From NCBI GenBank assembly GCA_003567775.1, contig PWYR01000068.1:1-49193 (forward strand): a stretch of 49,193 bases of DNA. Direction: 5' to 3'. The stretch comes from Ignavibacteriales bacterium (lineage in GTDB: Bacteria; Bacteroidota; Ignavibacteria; T3Sed10-11). The notes under the pieces are model-generated. The model saw only the letters and a list, made by a program, of their open reading frames with translations. It had not been told where the DNA came from and made no database searches. The translations under genes and the position numbers were made by a program. Shown in pieces: positions 24,143 to 33,923 of the stretch. The number at the start of each line of letters is the position of its first letter. Position 1 is the first letter of the stretch.

Positions 24143-27100
24143 TCACCAGCCCGGAGATAACTGGAAACCGATGTGTGCTCCCCGTGCCGGTCGTTGGAAC
24201 GGATGCACATAATAAATTTCCATGATCATTGCTCCCAAAAGATTTATTCTTGCACTCACACCGGTGCTGAATACAGGGATTTGTTTTTCCGATGTTTGTG
24301 CAAATTTAAACTCCGGGCTGCGATCGCTTGACCATGCTATTCCACCGTCCAGAAATACCGACAATTCCGTCGGGATAAACGGGAAATTTATCAAACCAAA
24401 CCGGTCCACTCCAAATAGCGGGACCCGTGCTTCAAGATTAAGTACTGCTATCCTGCTGCCTGCCAATAAATGTCCAAGCTGATTAAACTCTTGCGCCGAC
24501 AACGAATAAACATCATATCCCCTAATAAACGTTGGCTGACCGAGAAAAATCTCACGAATTCTGTCACTTTCCGAATCTTTACCATATCTTCCACGATGCA
24601 TCACACGCATTGCGAAAGTAAGGGGCCGTACAGGCATTTCATACCGTCGATAATCGGCAAGTACATTGTAAAATTGGAGTGAACCGACGGTACCACCTAC
24701 ATGCATCCGGTACCTTTGTCCCCGTACCGGCGACGTAAATCCGAAAAATGAATTATCTCCAACGTATGCCGTGTATGCTTCAAAAAGACCCAGTCCGGGT
24801 GGTGAATCTACCGAAATGCGTTCAGGGCGTTCAGGAATTCCCATAATGTATCTGTATCGTTCTTCTTCGATGTCAAAATTTATATGTGAGTAACCGCCTC
24901 CAAATTCAACACGCCGCGTCATACTTAAAGGATGCCGCACCGCTCCCGATACTGTGTGGTAAATTTCACGGTAAATAATTCTACGGATGACATAATCCTC
25001 AGGGGTCCCCTCTATCGTTGAGAAACCGAACGGTATCGGTATCCTGCTTACTTGCGCTCCCCAGTTTGTTCTTCGCGCAAGATTGCTGTATGAAAGAACG
25101 CCGCCGATATCTTTCCATGTACCTTGCGCCTGCACCGACGTTAAAAGATTATGGTCTCCAAGCATATCACTCCAATATAGACTCGCGCCGCCGACTATTG
25201 CGGTGCCGAATGAAGATACTGCGACCCCGATACCGGTTGTTCCTATAAAATCCAATTCAAGCCGGGGTGAGTATTTTGTTGAAGGGAACTCACGATCCGC
25301 AATCAACCCGCCTTCGACATCGGCGAGATATCTGTTTACGAAAGTTTCATTCTGTGCTTCTGCAGGCGGTAAGTATCCGGCATAGGTTTCAAAGAGCGTT
25401 GTTATATCAACCGGTACGGCTTCGATATCATCTTCATCGAGTGCATACACCGTATATAAACCACTCTCAAAAACAGCAAACATCATACGACCTGTTTCTC
25501 TGGCAACCGTTAAAGCGGGCGACAGCGGTGTAATCCCGGTTATGCCCGTTAGAATATTCGTCACCTGTTCGATATCGCCGGTGGAAATGTCTATACGATA
25601 AATATTACTGAAACCGTCGGGGTTTGCTATATAATAAAGCTTCGATCCATCCGGACTGAATTGCGGGTTGGTATGCAGCGTATTCCGGAAGATGTTCATG
25701 ACTTCAATGAATTCATCTTCAAGATGATAAAATGCTATTTGCTTTTTATCATAAATTAATTTATCGAAGTCTGTTTTTTCTGTCCTTTCAGTAACAAAAG
25801 CTATCTTGTTTCCGTCGGGCGACCAAACCGGATGAAGAGCAGTATACTTATCATGTGTTATTTTGTTGACTTGCGCCGTCTCGATATCGATGATATATAA
25901 ATTACTTACTCCACCTTTCATACCTGCAAATGCGATCCGTGAACCGTCAGGCGACCAGGACATATTCGAAATCGTTCCCGCGCCGTCGACTTTCAGCCGT
26001 TTTTTTATCCTTCGCGATTTTACATCGAGCAATGCAATCCGGTTTTCACCTCCTTGAAAAACTATAAACGCAAGCTGATCACCTTCCGGCGACCATGCGC
26101 CCGAGGAGTTGATAAATCGCAGTGCATCAAAGTGGGGATCGGTAGCAGCGCTGACGAGTTTACGAATGACTTCGCCTGTGTGGGCATCGGCAAGAAACAG
26201 ATCGATGCCGAACAACTCCCGTTCGGATAAGAACGCAACATACCTGCCGTCCGGACTTATTGCAGGTCCAATATTCATATCGCCCGCGTCGATATCGCGC
26301 GCAAGTATTCTCTCTCCTATATCAGCAGGATTGATACGATCTACCATTAATGGTTCAAATTCTTTTATAACGTGTTCCTTCCATAAGGTCGATAAGGAAT
26401 CCGCACTGATACCGAGCACAGTTCTAATAGCCGGTTCAACGCCGCCGCGTCCTGCATTTCTGTATAATCTCGGAATGACTTCATCACCATAAGTACCGCC
26501 GACAAAAGCCCAGAACGCGTGACCGAAGCGATACGGAAAATACCGGGATGGATCGCGCGTCATTGCGCGTACCGTGGGAAATTTGTCTTCAGCAATCGCA
26601 TCACGCAGCCACATTGCAGTATGCGGATGATCGTGACCGAGTGAGAGATATTCAGCCATTCCTTCAATGAACCACAAGGGGATTCCCTGCATATTAAATC
26701 TTCCGGTATCGCGCGCGGCGATATCGTATTGAAACACGTGCACAAGCTCGTGCCCGAGAACATGATCGGTGTCGGCATAATTACCCGCAACCGGCATAAC
26801 GATGCGATTCTTCAATCCTTCGGTAACGCCGCCGACGCCTTCCCCTATCAAGCTTTGGATTACATTTGTTTGCTGGAAGTCGGCGTCATCGGCATAAAAG
26901 ATGATCGGTTTTCGCTCATCAAACTCATGATCAAATAATTGAGATAACCGGTGATACCATCGTTCAGTCATTCGACCGATATCCAATATTACTTCTTCTT
27001 TTTCCGGATAATAGTATATATCAAAATTTTCGGTCTGTATATATTTAAAATCAAATCGATCATATTGAACTTTATTGCGACCGAAATATTGTGCATAATT

Positions 27101-27187
27101 ATCTGCTGAAAAAAGGGTACTAAGAAATATGACCGCAAGTATTATACGTACAATTGATATTCGTTCTTCAGGATCCAATTCTCTCAT
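24143..27187 (-). CDS. Peptidase-propeller-Omp85 barrel fusion protein
   Basis: The 1014-residue exported protein has three parts. A signal peptide precedes a peptidase-MA-like domain in which GHELVHVFQYD gives an HExxH zinc site and WFIEGMAEYL a third glutamate ligand. A TolB-like beta-propeller follows at about 300-590, with repeated SPDGxxxAF motifs. The C-terminal ~380 residues resemble an Omp85/surface-antigen barrel, with GSRIAVLNLEARVPLFG near 930. A longer reading from TTG 27265 is rejected: a GGAG Shine-Dalgarno lies 7 nt before the ATG at 27187, and a promoter lies between the two. The role is unknown; processing or assembly at the outer membrane is inferred. Confidence 0.8.
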   Translation of the reverse strand: MRELDPEERISIVRIILAVIFLSTLFSADNYAQYFGRNKVQYDRFDFKYIQTENFDIYYYPEKEEVILDIGRMTERWYHRLSQLFDHEFDERKPIIFYADDADFQQTNVIQSLIGEGVGGVTEGLKNRIVMPVAGNYADTDHVLGHELVHVFQYDIAARDTGRFNMQGIPLWFIEGMAEYLSLGHDHPHTAMWLRDAIAEDKFPTVRAMTRDPSRYFPYRFGHAFWAFVGGTYGDEVIPRLYRNAGRGGVEPAIRTVLGISADSLSTLWKEHVIKEFEPLMVDRINPADIGERILARDIDAGDMNIGPAISPDGRYVAFLSERELFGIDLFLADAHTGEVIRKLVSAATDPHFDALRFINSSGAWSPEGDQLAFIVFQGGENRIALLDVKSRRIKKRLKVDGAGTISNMSWSPDGSRIAFAGMKGGVSNLYIIDIETAQVNKITHDKYTALHPVWSPDGNKIAFVTERTEKTDFDKLIYDKKQIAFYHLEDEFIEVMNIFRNTLHTNPQFSPDGSKLYYIANPDGFSNIYRIDISTGDIEQVTNILTGITGITPLSPALTVARETGRMMFAVFESGLYTVYALDEDDIEAVPVDITTLFETYAGYLPPAEAQNETFVNRYLADVEGGLIADREFPSTKYSPRLELDFIGTTGIGVAVSSFGTAIVGGASLYWSDMLGDHNLLTSVQAQGTWKDIGGVLSYSNLARRTNWGAQVSRIPIPFGFSTIEGTPEDYVIRRIIYREIYHTVSGAVRHPLSMTRRVEFGGGYSHINFDIEEERYRYIMGIPERPERISVDSPPGLGLFEAYTAYVGDNSFFGFTSPVRGQRYRMHVGGTVGSLQFYNVLADYRRYEMPVRPLTFAMRVMHRGRYGKDSESDRIREIFLGQPTFIRGYDVYSLSAQEFNQLGHLLAGSRIAVLNLEARVPLFGVDRFGLINFPFIPTELSVFLDGGIAWSSDRSPEFKFAQTSEKQIPVFSTGVSARINLLGAMIMEIYYVHPFQRPARGAHIGFQLSPGW

Positions 27188-27224
27188 AACGCTTCTCCAG
27201 TATCGTATCCAACATATCCATAGC

Positions 27225-27253
27225 ATTATATATTTTAAATAACCAATCTTCAA
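27225..27253 (-). promoter_or_regulatory. Sigma70-type promoter of the 24143-27187 gene
   Basis: TTGAAG (27248-27253) is 17 bp from a perfect TATAAT (27225-27230) on the minus strand. A start near 27218 gives a 30-nt leader with GGAG before ATG 27187. The rest of the 27254-27446 spacer shows no gene. Confidence 0.6.
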
Positions 27254-27446
27254 AAAGCTACACAATTTTTATACCATATTTAATATCGGATTGTATGTCC
27301 ATAATTATCAGGTATTTACTAATCATAGCTTATAGCATCTAATTGAGTAATCTATCCATAAAAATAGACACTTCATTATACTAAATACTACAAAAATTTT
27401 TGCAATATCATTCCCGAAATAAGTATTCAACCGAATAACTGAAATA

Positions 27447-29291
27447 TTAGAGGGGCATTTCTTTAAGCTCCATACCCAAAGGTTCCGGTCCAATCTGTTG
27501 GAGTCCTTTCGCCTTTCCGATATAAAGCGCACTGTTTATTAATCCGATATGACTGAATCCTTGTGGAAAATTGCCGAGATGTAATCGATTGACTGCATCT
27601 AATTCTTCGGCAAATAAACCGAGCGGACTGATATATTGAAGTATACTTTGAAATAATTCTTCGGCTTCATCTACGCGTCCCGATAAAGCCAGAACATCGA
27701 CCAACCAGAATGTACAAAGAAGAAATGTTCCCTCACCGCCGGGTAATCCATCTTCGCCGTTATATCGATAAATCAAGCCGTTGTGAGATAGATTGTTTTT
27801 AATGGCTTCAATAGTCCCCTGAACTTTTGGATCATCGGGAGGTAAAAATTCGAGAATCGGAATCAGCAATGCTGTCGCATCAAGATACGTGGAATCAAAA
27901 TCTTGTACAAAGCTATTCATTTTTTTATTAAATCCGTATTTGAGTATGGCATCCCGGATATCATCACGAACTTTCTTCCATTTTTTGTTCGGAGCATCAA
28001 ACCCACAATATTTTGCCATTCGTAAGCTACGATCGATTGCAACCCAGCACATCAATTTTGAGTGAGTAAAATGTTTCGGTTCGCTCCGGACTTCCCATAT
28101 ACCGTAATCCGGTGTATTCCATACATCGCATACATAATCGGCAATTTGATAAATTAATTTCCAGGCATCTTGCGGTATTCCCTTTTCATATCGATACGTT
28201 TCGAAAAATGCTTCTATCAATTCACCGTAGATATCAAGTTGTTTTTGTTTTGCCGCGGCATTACCGATACGGACAGGACGCGAATTCATATACCCGGAAA
28301 GGTGTCCGAGCATTTCCTCAGTCAAATCCAAATCACCGTGCAATCCGTACATTATTTGTATTTCCGAGGGGTGTTTCTTTTTCGCACATATCCGATGGAA
28401 CCAATGAAAATATTCAAGCGCTTCATCTTTATGACCTAAATCGTAAAGCGCCTGGGCAGTAAACGAGGAATCCCGTATCCACGAGTACCGGTAATCCCAG
28501 TTGCGTACCCCGCCGATTTCTTCAGGCAATGAAGTTGTAGGCGCGGCGGCAATGGCGCCTGTTGCCGGATGTGTTAATAGTTTAAGCACCAATCCACTGC
28601 GTACAACATGATCATGCCACGGTCCTCTGAATACACAGTTTTCAACGTCGCACGTATGCGCCCATCGCTGCCAGTAATGAATTGTTCTTACAAGAAGATC
28701 TTCGCACTCTCCGGGAGAAAATGTTTGCATTTTGTCATAAGAAAGAACAAACCATATAACATCACCTTTGTGCAAATTCATAGTTGTCGCTACCTCACGG
28801 GTATTCGCTCGCAGTTGTTTCGTCGAATAAAGAAAAAGTTTCTGATTGCCTCCGCGGGCAAGAATGCCGCCATGAAAATTTTCCAACATCGGTACAACAC
28901 GGGCATAATCGAATCGTGGGCTAAATTGTAACTTCATTTCAATCCGTCCCGCAGTACATTCAATCTTTCTGAACAAAGAGCGGGGTTTTCCGGTTAATTC
29001 GGTTAGTTCGTAAACCGGCGTCATAAAATCAGTAAGAGTCGCCTGACCGGATTCAGTAGTAAAATTTGTTTCGAGTACGTTAGTCCGTTCAATGTAAACT
29101 TGTTTGCCGGTAAAACGATCTACAGGTTGAATGCAAAACCGTCCACCTTTTTCATAGTCCAGAATAGAAGCAAACACACTGGGCGATGCAAGGTGAGGTG
29201 TGCACAACCAATCAATTGAACCATCATCACTCACGAGGGCGCAGGTTTCGAGATTTCCGATGAGTCCGTATTGTTCAATTTTTTTGTACAA
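27447..29291 (-). CDS. GH15 family glucoamylase/trehalase-like hydrolase
   Basis: The 614-residue protein opens with the trehalase-type N-terminal domain (YGLIGNLETCALVSDDGSID). A GH15 (alpha/alpha)6 barrel contains NWDYRYSWIRD at 264-274, a catalytic region near 317-345 (YGLHGDLDLTEEMLGHLSGY), and the later GGEGTF glutamate motif. Related enzymes cut maltooligosaccharides, glucan or trehalose. There is no signal peptide, so it should be cytosolic. The start is TTG because the frame has a stop 30 nt upstream and no ATG; TTG gives the family N-terminus. It follows the OsmC gene by 36 bp. The substrate is undetermined. Confidence 0.82.
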   Translation of the reverse strand: MYKKIEQYGLIGNLETCALVSDDGSIDWLCTPHLASPSVFASILDYEKGGRFCIQPVDRFTGKQVYIERTNVLETNFTTESGQATLTDFMTPVYELTELTGKPRSLFRKIECTAGRIEMKLQFSPRFDYARVVPMLENFHGGILARGGNQKLFLYSTKQLRANTREVATTMNLHKGDVIWFVLSYDKMQTFSPGECEDLLVRTIHYWQRWAHTCDVENCVFRGPWHDHVVRSGLVLKLLTHPATGAIAAAPTTSLPEEIGGVRNWDYRYSWIRDSSFTAQALYDLGHKDEALEYFHWFHRICAKKKHPSEIQIMYGLHGDLDLTEEMLGHLSGYMNSRPVRIGNAAAKQKQLDIYGELIEAFFETYRYEKGIPQDAWKLIYQIADYVCDVWNTPDYGIWEVRSEPKHFTHSKLMCWVAIDRSLRMAKYCGFDAPNKKWKKVRDDIRDAILKYGFNKKMNSFVQDFDSTYLDATALLIPILEFLPPDDPKVQGTIEAIKNNLSHNGLIYRYNGEDGLPGGEGTFLLCTFWLVDVLALSGRVDEAEELFQSILQYISPLGLFAEELDAVNRLHLGNFPQGFSHIGLINSALYIGKAKGLQQIGPEPLGMELKEMPL

Positions 29292-29327
29292 TGGATTTTC
29301 GGTGATTGTTGTGTATGATTATTTGAT

Positions 29328-29765
29328 TTATTTACTATCGCTCACCAGTTTTGCATTTAAATCTATTTCTACTCCCGTCAGCGCTCTTGATACGGGGCAG
29401 TTCTTTTTTGCACCTTCCGCAAGTTCATTGAATTGACTTTCTTCAATATCCGGCACTTCAGCTTCCATATTAAGCAGAATCTTCGTAATCGAAAATCCTT
29501 CCCCTACTTTTTCGAGGTATACTTTTGCATTCGTACTGATTCGCTTTGGGGTGTGTCCTGCTTTCCCCAGTGCACCGGAGAATGCCATAGAGAAACAGCC
29601 GGCATGCGCCGCTCCTATTAATTCTTCCGGATTCGTACCGGCTCCGTCTTCAAAACGTGAAGCAAACGAATAGGCGCCCTCATACGCGCCAGAGGCAAAT
29701 TTCATCGTACCTTTTCCACCCTTCAAATCACCCTCCCAAACAGCGTGTGCATTTCTTGTAGGCAT
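29328..29765 (-). CDS. OsmC/Ohr-family peroxiredoxin-like protein
   Basis: OsmC-type thiol peroxidases detoxify organic hydroperoxides. The 145-residue protein shows the two redox cysteines in HAGCFSMAF (C57) and KKNCPVSRAL (C123), plus the SRFEDGAGTNPEEL region, which together resemble OsmC rather than Ohr. An AAGGAG Shine-Dalgarno lies 7 nt before the ATG. It follows the E2 gene by 31 bp and precedes the GH15 gene by 36 bp, so it may share their transcript. In E. coli, osmC is osmotically induced, which fits the nearby solute genes, but that is only suggestive. Confidence 0.92.
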   Translation of the reverse strand: MPTRNAHAVWEGDLKGGKGTMKFASGAYEGAYSFASRFEDGAGTNPEELIGAAHAGCFSMAFSGALGKAGHTPKRISTNAKVYLEKVGEGFSITKILLNMEAEVPDIEESQFNELAEGAKKNCPVSRALTGVEIDLNAKLVSDSK

Positions 29766-29796
29766 AATTCTACTCCTTATTTTTTTGTTTAATAAA

Positions 29797-31041
29797 TTAC
29801 AGCTCTAACAACAGTGCTGCGGGGTCTTCAATTAATTCTTTTACCCGGACAAGAAATTGTACCGATTCCCGTCCATCAACAATTCTGTGATCATAACTCA
29901 ACGCAACATACATCATCGGGCGAACTACAACTTCACTGTCTTTTATTACAGGTCTCTCTTCAATTTTATGTAAGCCAAGAATACCCGCTTGAGGCGGGTT
30001 TAATATGGGGGTGCTCATCAATGAACCGTAAACTCCGCCGTTCGTGATGGAAAACGTTCCCCCTCTTAATTCATCGAGTGTAAGTTTTCCGTCATCTGCC
30101 TTTTGCGCCAGCGATTGTATTTGTTTCTCAATATCTGCAAACGACATTTTATCTGCGTCACGCAGAACCGGTACGACAAGTCCCTCATCCGCACCGATGG
30201 CAATACCGATATCGTAATACTGTTTATACACGATTTCATTACCCTGTATTTCCGCATTGAGTTCGGGAAATTCGTTCAGCGCTCCGATTGTCGCTTTTAT
30301 AAAAAATGACATAAATCCGAGTTTCACATCGTGTCGATTTTCAAACTCTTCTTTTCGTGTAGAACGTATCTCCATTACTTTCGACATATCAATCTCGTTG
30401 AAAGTCGTAAGTATTGCGGCGGTTTGTTGGGCTTCGACCAATCTCTTTGCAATAGTCTGCCGGCGCCGCGACATCCGCACCCGTTTTTCGCCGCGTTCAT
30501 CGGTGGATTCGGATACTGACGGTTTTACGGGTTCTTTCTTTTGCTCCGATTCTTTGCTATGACTTTTATTCAAGAATGTTTCAATATCGCTTTTCGTAAT
30601 GCGGCTGCCGGGACCTGTTCCCTCGATCTCATTTATATCAACATTATATTCTTTTACTAACTTTGCAGCCACAGGAGTAATACGATCATCTTTTTCTTTA
30701 TTGTCTTTTCGCTTCTCACGTTTTGGTCGTGATTCCTTTTCCATCTCTTTAGACTTTTTCTCATCTTTTTCCTCATCTTCCTCCGGTCCTTCACCGTTCG
30801 AGGCAGACTCGTCGATGGTTCCAAGTATATCACCTATCTTGACATCTTCCCCCTCTTTTTTATCGATCCGTTCAAGAACACCGGATTTTTCAGCAGCCAC
30901 ATCGACATCGACTTTATCGGTTTCCAATTCAACGATGGTTTCGCCGACATTAACTGTATCGCCTTCTTTTTTCATCCAGTTAGAGACAGTCGCTTCGACG
31001 ATCGATTCACCAAGTTCAGGGACTTTAATTTCGTAGGACAT
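29797..31041 (-). CDS. odhB: 2-oxoglutarate dehydrogenase E2 (dihydrolipoyl succinyltransferase)
   Basis: E2 is the core of the 2-oxoglutarate dehydrogenase complex of the TCA cycle. The 414-residue protein has a lipoyl domain at 1-76 with lipoylated K43 in ETDKVDVDVAAE. A very charged linker (~77-120) rich in E, K and D follows, then an E3/E1-binding motif (ITPVAAKLVKEYNVDINEI...), and a catalytic domain ending in SYDHRIVDGRESVQFL with the active histidine. It begins 24 bp after the E1 gene. The E3 (lpd) gene is not in the window. The lipoyl and catalytic signatures fit OdhB (SucB) rather than pyruvate E2. Confidence 0.95.
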   Translation of the reverse strand: MSYEIKVPELGESIVEATVSNWMKKEGDTVNVGETIVELETDKVDVDVAAEKSGVLERIDKKEGEDVKIGDILGTIDESASNGEGPEEDEEKDEKKSKEMEKESRPKREKRKDNKEKDDRITPVAAKLVKEYNVDINEIEGTGPGSRITKSDIETFLNKSHSKESEQKKEPVKPSVSESTDERGEKRVRMSRRRQTIAKRLVEAQQTAAILTTFNEIDMSKVMEIRSTRKEEFENRHDVKLGFMSFFIKATIGALNEFPELNAEIQGNEIVYKQYYDIGIAIGADEGLVVPVLRDADKMSFADIEKQIQSLAQKADDGKLTLDELRGGTFSITNGGVYGSLMSTPILNPPQAGILGLHKIEERPVIKDSEVVVRPMMYVALSYDHRIVDGRESVQFLVRVKELIEDPAALLLEL

Positions 31042-31065
31042 ATTATTAACTATTCATATTATTTT

Positions 31066-33849
31066 TTAATATTTTGCAGCCCACACATTTTCCGGCAGTT
31101 TTTCGTTAAATTTAAACGCGTACTCTATTATTGCTTCCTGATTTACTTTAAATCGTGCGTGGGAACCCTCACCGGCGCTCGAACTTTCCGGGCGACCGAG
31201 ATAATGTACATCCCAATTCGGACGACATACATCTATCAGCTTTGGTCGCACATATCGCCAGGCGCCCTGATTTTCGGGTTCTTCCTGTATCCAGATAACG
31301 CGCTTTAAATTTGGATATGAATCTAATATACTACAAATTTCATTATCTGGAAACCGGTACAGTTGCTCAACGCGAACAATTGCAACTTTTTTATTTTTCT
31401 TTCGCGCTTCAGATGAGATAAGGTCAATATATATTTTGCCGCTGCACAGAAGCACCTCTTCTACCTGTTTTTTTTCTGCCTCATCGTCATCAATTACCGG
31501 TATCCACGCACCATCTGAAAGATCACGTGGTTTTGACATAATAAGCGGATTTCGCAATAAACTTTTCGGCGTCATTACGACGAGCGGTAATGGATCGGTT
31601 TTTAAAAGCAGTGCCTGACGGCGTAGGAGGTGAAAATATTGAGCCGCAGTCGTGCAATGCGCAACCCGTATATTTATATTCGCAGCCAGTTGAAGAAACC
31701 GTTCAGGTAATCCGCTTGAATGATCGGGCCCCTGCCCTTCAAGTCCGTGTGGAAGCAGCATCACCAATGAAGTAGTTTGTCCCCATTTTTCACGAGCCGA
31801 AGTAATAAACTCATCGACCATAACCTGTGCTGCATTGATAAAATCACCGTACTGTGCTTCCCAGACGACCAAACGGTCCGGCGTCTGAATATTATATCCA
31901 TATTCAAAACCGACGGCGGCATTTTCTGAAAGCGGACTATTTATGACTTCGAACGCCGCCTGTGCACCGGAAAGATGTTGCAACGGAATATATTGTTTGG
32001 AGGTATTTACATCGTGAAAAATCGCGTGCCGTTGACTGAACGTTCCGCGTCCCGTATCTTCGCCGGTTAACCGAACTGCAATACCATCTTCAAGAATACT
32101 TGCAAACGCAAGCTCTTCCGCAGTTGACCAATCAACCGACAATTCTTCCCCGTTATCCAGAACGTGTCTGCGTTTTTCAACTGATTTATTCAGCTTCCGG
32201 TTTATGGTAAAATTATCGGGAAAAGTTTTTAATTCTTTATTTAATTTACGAAGCCGGTCCAACGAAACGCCGGTTTTTATTTTCTTTGCTGCACCCGGCG
32301 GAGGAGGAGCAGGCATTTCATCGATCTTGACTTCATCGGGTTTAATCGAATTAAAAATTTTCTGAAGTTCTTCCATATATTCATTGATAAGCCGATCGGG
32401 CTTGTCTTTCTCAATACTTTTACGTTTAATGAGAACATCTGCATATATTTTTCTCACCGACGGATGCTTCCTGATTTTTTGATACAGCGCCGGTTGCGTA
32501 AAAGACGGTTCATCGCCTTCGTTATGACCGTACCTACGATACCCAATCACATCGAGTACGATATCTTTATGAAATGTATTCCGGTAAGCAAAAGCCATAC
32601 GAGCGGATTCGATACAGGCATCCACATCGTCTGCATTGACGTGAATCACGGGCGCCTCGAAACCTTTTGCAAGGTCGGATGAATAGAGAGTACTTCTCCC
32701 CTCCTCGGGTGTCGTGGTATAGCCGAGTTGATTGTTCGCAATAATGTGAATTGTTCCTCCCGTATTATAGCCGGGTAATCGGGAAAAGTTCAGTGTCTCG
32801 GAAACGACTCCCTGTGCGGGGAATGATGCATCGCCATGTATCAGCAATGGCAAGGTTACATCGTCGTTAAATTCCACGGCGCCCTGTTTATCGACATTAG
32901 TTCCGGCAGCCCGCGCCATTCCTTCAACAACGGGATTTACATACTCCAGATGACTCGGATTAGGTGCAAGCTTCACCACGGCATCTTTCACTTCTCCGTT
33001 TTCAACAGCAGTATATGCTCCTTTATGATATTTAACATCACCTGTCCACCCAAGATCATATTGAAATAATTGTTGTTGTACGGGATCTTTAAACTCTGCA
33101 AGAATTTTTGAATACGGTTTCTTTAAAACATGAGCGAGCACATTTAATCGCCCGCGATGCGCCATCCCGATGAGTACATTCTTAAACTTTATTCCGCCCG
33201 ACAATTTAATAATAGAATCGAGCATAGGAACAAGAATGTCAAGCCCTTCAATGGAAAAACGGGTTTTTCCCGGAAACATTTTATGTAAAAACTGTTCGAA
33301 CACCTCGACTTGCGTGAGGCGATCAAGTATCTCCTTCGGTGCATACGGCATATTCATGGGGTGATAATGACGGGATTCGGACGCTTCGCGCAACCAGTGA
33401 CGTTCATCCACAGAATGGATATGTTCGTAATCGTATCCGGTTGTGGAGGAATAAATTTTTCGTAAACCTTCTATCGCCTCATACGCGTTCGATGCTCGAT
33501 CTGCAACCGGTCCGCCAATAAGATACGCAGGCAGCGATTTAAGATCATTACTATCCAGGCCGTATGTAGTAAGCTCCAATGAAGCATCACCCGGCGGTGA
33601 TGATCCGAGAGGATCGAGGTGCGCTGCAAGATGACCGTACTTGCGGATCGATTGAGCAAGGTTAACAACGGCAACTATCTTCTCAACCGGAGCGTCCGGA
33701 GCTACCTCTCGACCGTCAACGGGTGGTTGCCAATGTTTGAAGAAATCACGCACATCCGGAGTAACTGTTTCAGGGTTTTTCCGGTAACGCTCATAGAGTT
33801 CGAGAATATATCCTGCATTCGGTCCGTGAAATTCTTGCCAGATAGTCAT
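31066..33849 (-). CDS. odhA: 2-oxoglutarate dehydrogenase E1
   Basis: E1 is the thiamine-diphosphate decarboxylase of the complex. The 927-residue protein starts FHGPNAGYILELYERYRKNP, a typical E1o N-terminus. It contains GMAHRGRLNVLAHVLKK near 228-244, the ThDP-binding HGDASFPAQGVVSETLNFSR near 342-361, IANNQLGYTT, and a C-terminal transketolase domain with FSQRHAIFHD. No E2-like extension is present, so it is a standard E1o. It precedes odhB by 24 bp and lies downstream of nuoN on the same strand. A heptad repeat occupies the gap. Strictly, ogdh or kgd naming is equivalent. Confidence 0.95.
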   Translation of the reverse strand: MTIWQEFHGPNAGYILELYERYRKNPETVTPDVRDFFKHWQPPVDGREVAPDAPVEKIVAVVNLAQSIRKYGHLAAHLDPLGSSPPGDASLELTTYGLDSNDLKSLPAYLIGGPVADRASNAYEAIEGLRKIYSSTTGYDYEHIHSVDERHWLREASESRHYHPMNMPYAPKEILDRLTQVEVFEQFLHKMFPGKTRFSIEGLDILVPMLDSIIKLSGGIKFKNVLIGMAHRGRLNVLAHVLKKPYSKILAEFKDPVQQQLFQYDLGWTGDVKYHKGAYTAVENGEVKDAVVKLAPNPSHLEYVNPVVEGMARAAGTNVDKQGAVEFNDDVTLPLLIHGDASFPAQGVVSETLNFSRLPGYNTGGTIHIIANNQLGYTTTPEEGRSTLYSSDLAKGFEAPVIHVNADDVDACIESARMAFAYRNTFHKDIVLDVIGYRRYGHNEGDEPSFTQPALYQKIRKHPSVRKIYADVLIKRKSIEKDKPDRLINEYMEELQKIFNSIKPDEVKIDEMPAPPPPGAAKKIKTGVSLDRLRKLNKELKTFPDNFTINRKLNKSVEKRRHVLDNGEELSVDWSTAEELAFASILEDGIAVRLTGEDTGRGTFSQRHAIFHDVNTSKQYIPLQHLSGAQAAFEVINSPLSENAAVGFEYGYNIQTPDRLVVWEAQYGDFINAAQVMVDEFITSAREKWGQTTSLVMLLPHGLEGQGPDHSSGLPERFLQLAANINIRVAHCTTAAQYFHLLRRQALLLKTDPLPLVVMTPKSLLRNPLIMSKPRDLSDGAWIPVIDDDEAEKKQVEEVLLCSGKIYIDLISSEARKKNKKVAIVRVEQLYRFPDNEICSILDSYPNLKRVIWIQEEPENQGAWRYVRPKLIDVCRPNWDVHYLGRPESSSAGEGSHARFKVNQEAIIEYAFKFNEKLPENVWAAKY

Positions 33850-33855
33850 TATTGT

Positions 33856-33879
33856 ATTACGAATTAAGAGTTACGAATT
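33856..33879. repeat. Degenerate heptad repeat (GARTTAC type), copy 2
   Basis: Units tattac, gaattaa, gagttac, gaatt stand in the 74-bp spacer between nuoN and odhA. They share gagttacgaat with positions near 40-50. Confidence 0.45.
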
Positions 33880-33923
33880 GTTTTCCCTCTTTATTAACAC
33901 GTAACCACCAAAATAAATTCAAT

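Noticed and set aside
24143-27265. Start of the peptidase-barrel gene at TTG 27265
   Set aside because: The extra 26 residues overlap the promoter at 27225-27253, and the ATG at 27187 has a GGAG Shine-Dalgarno and a proper signal peptide.
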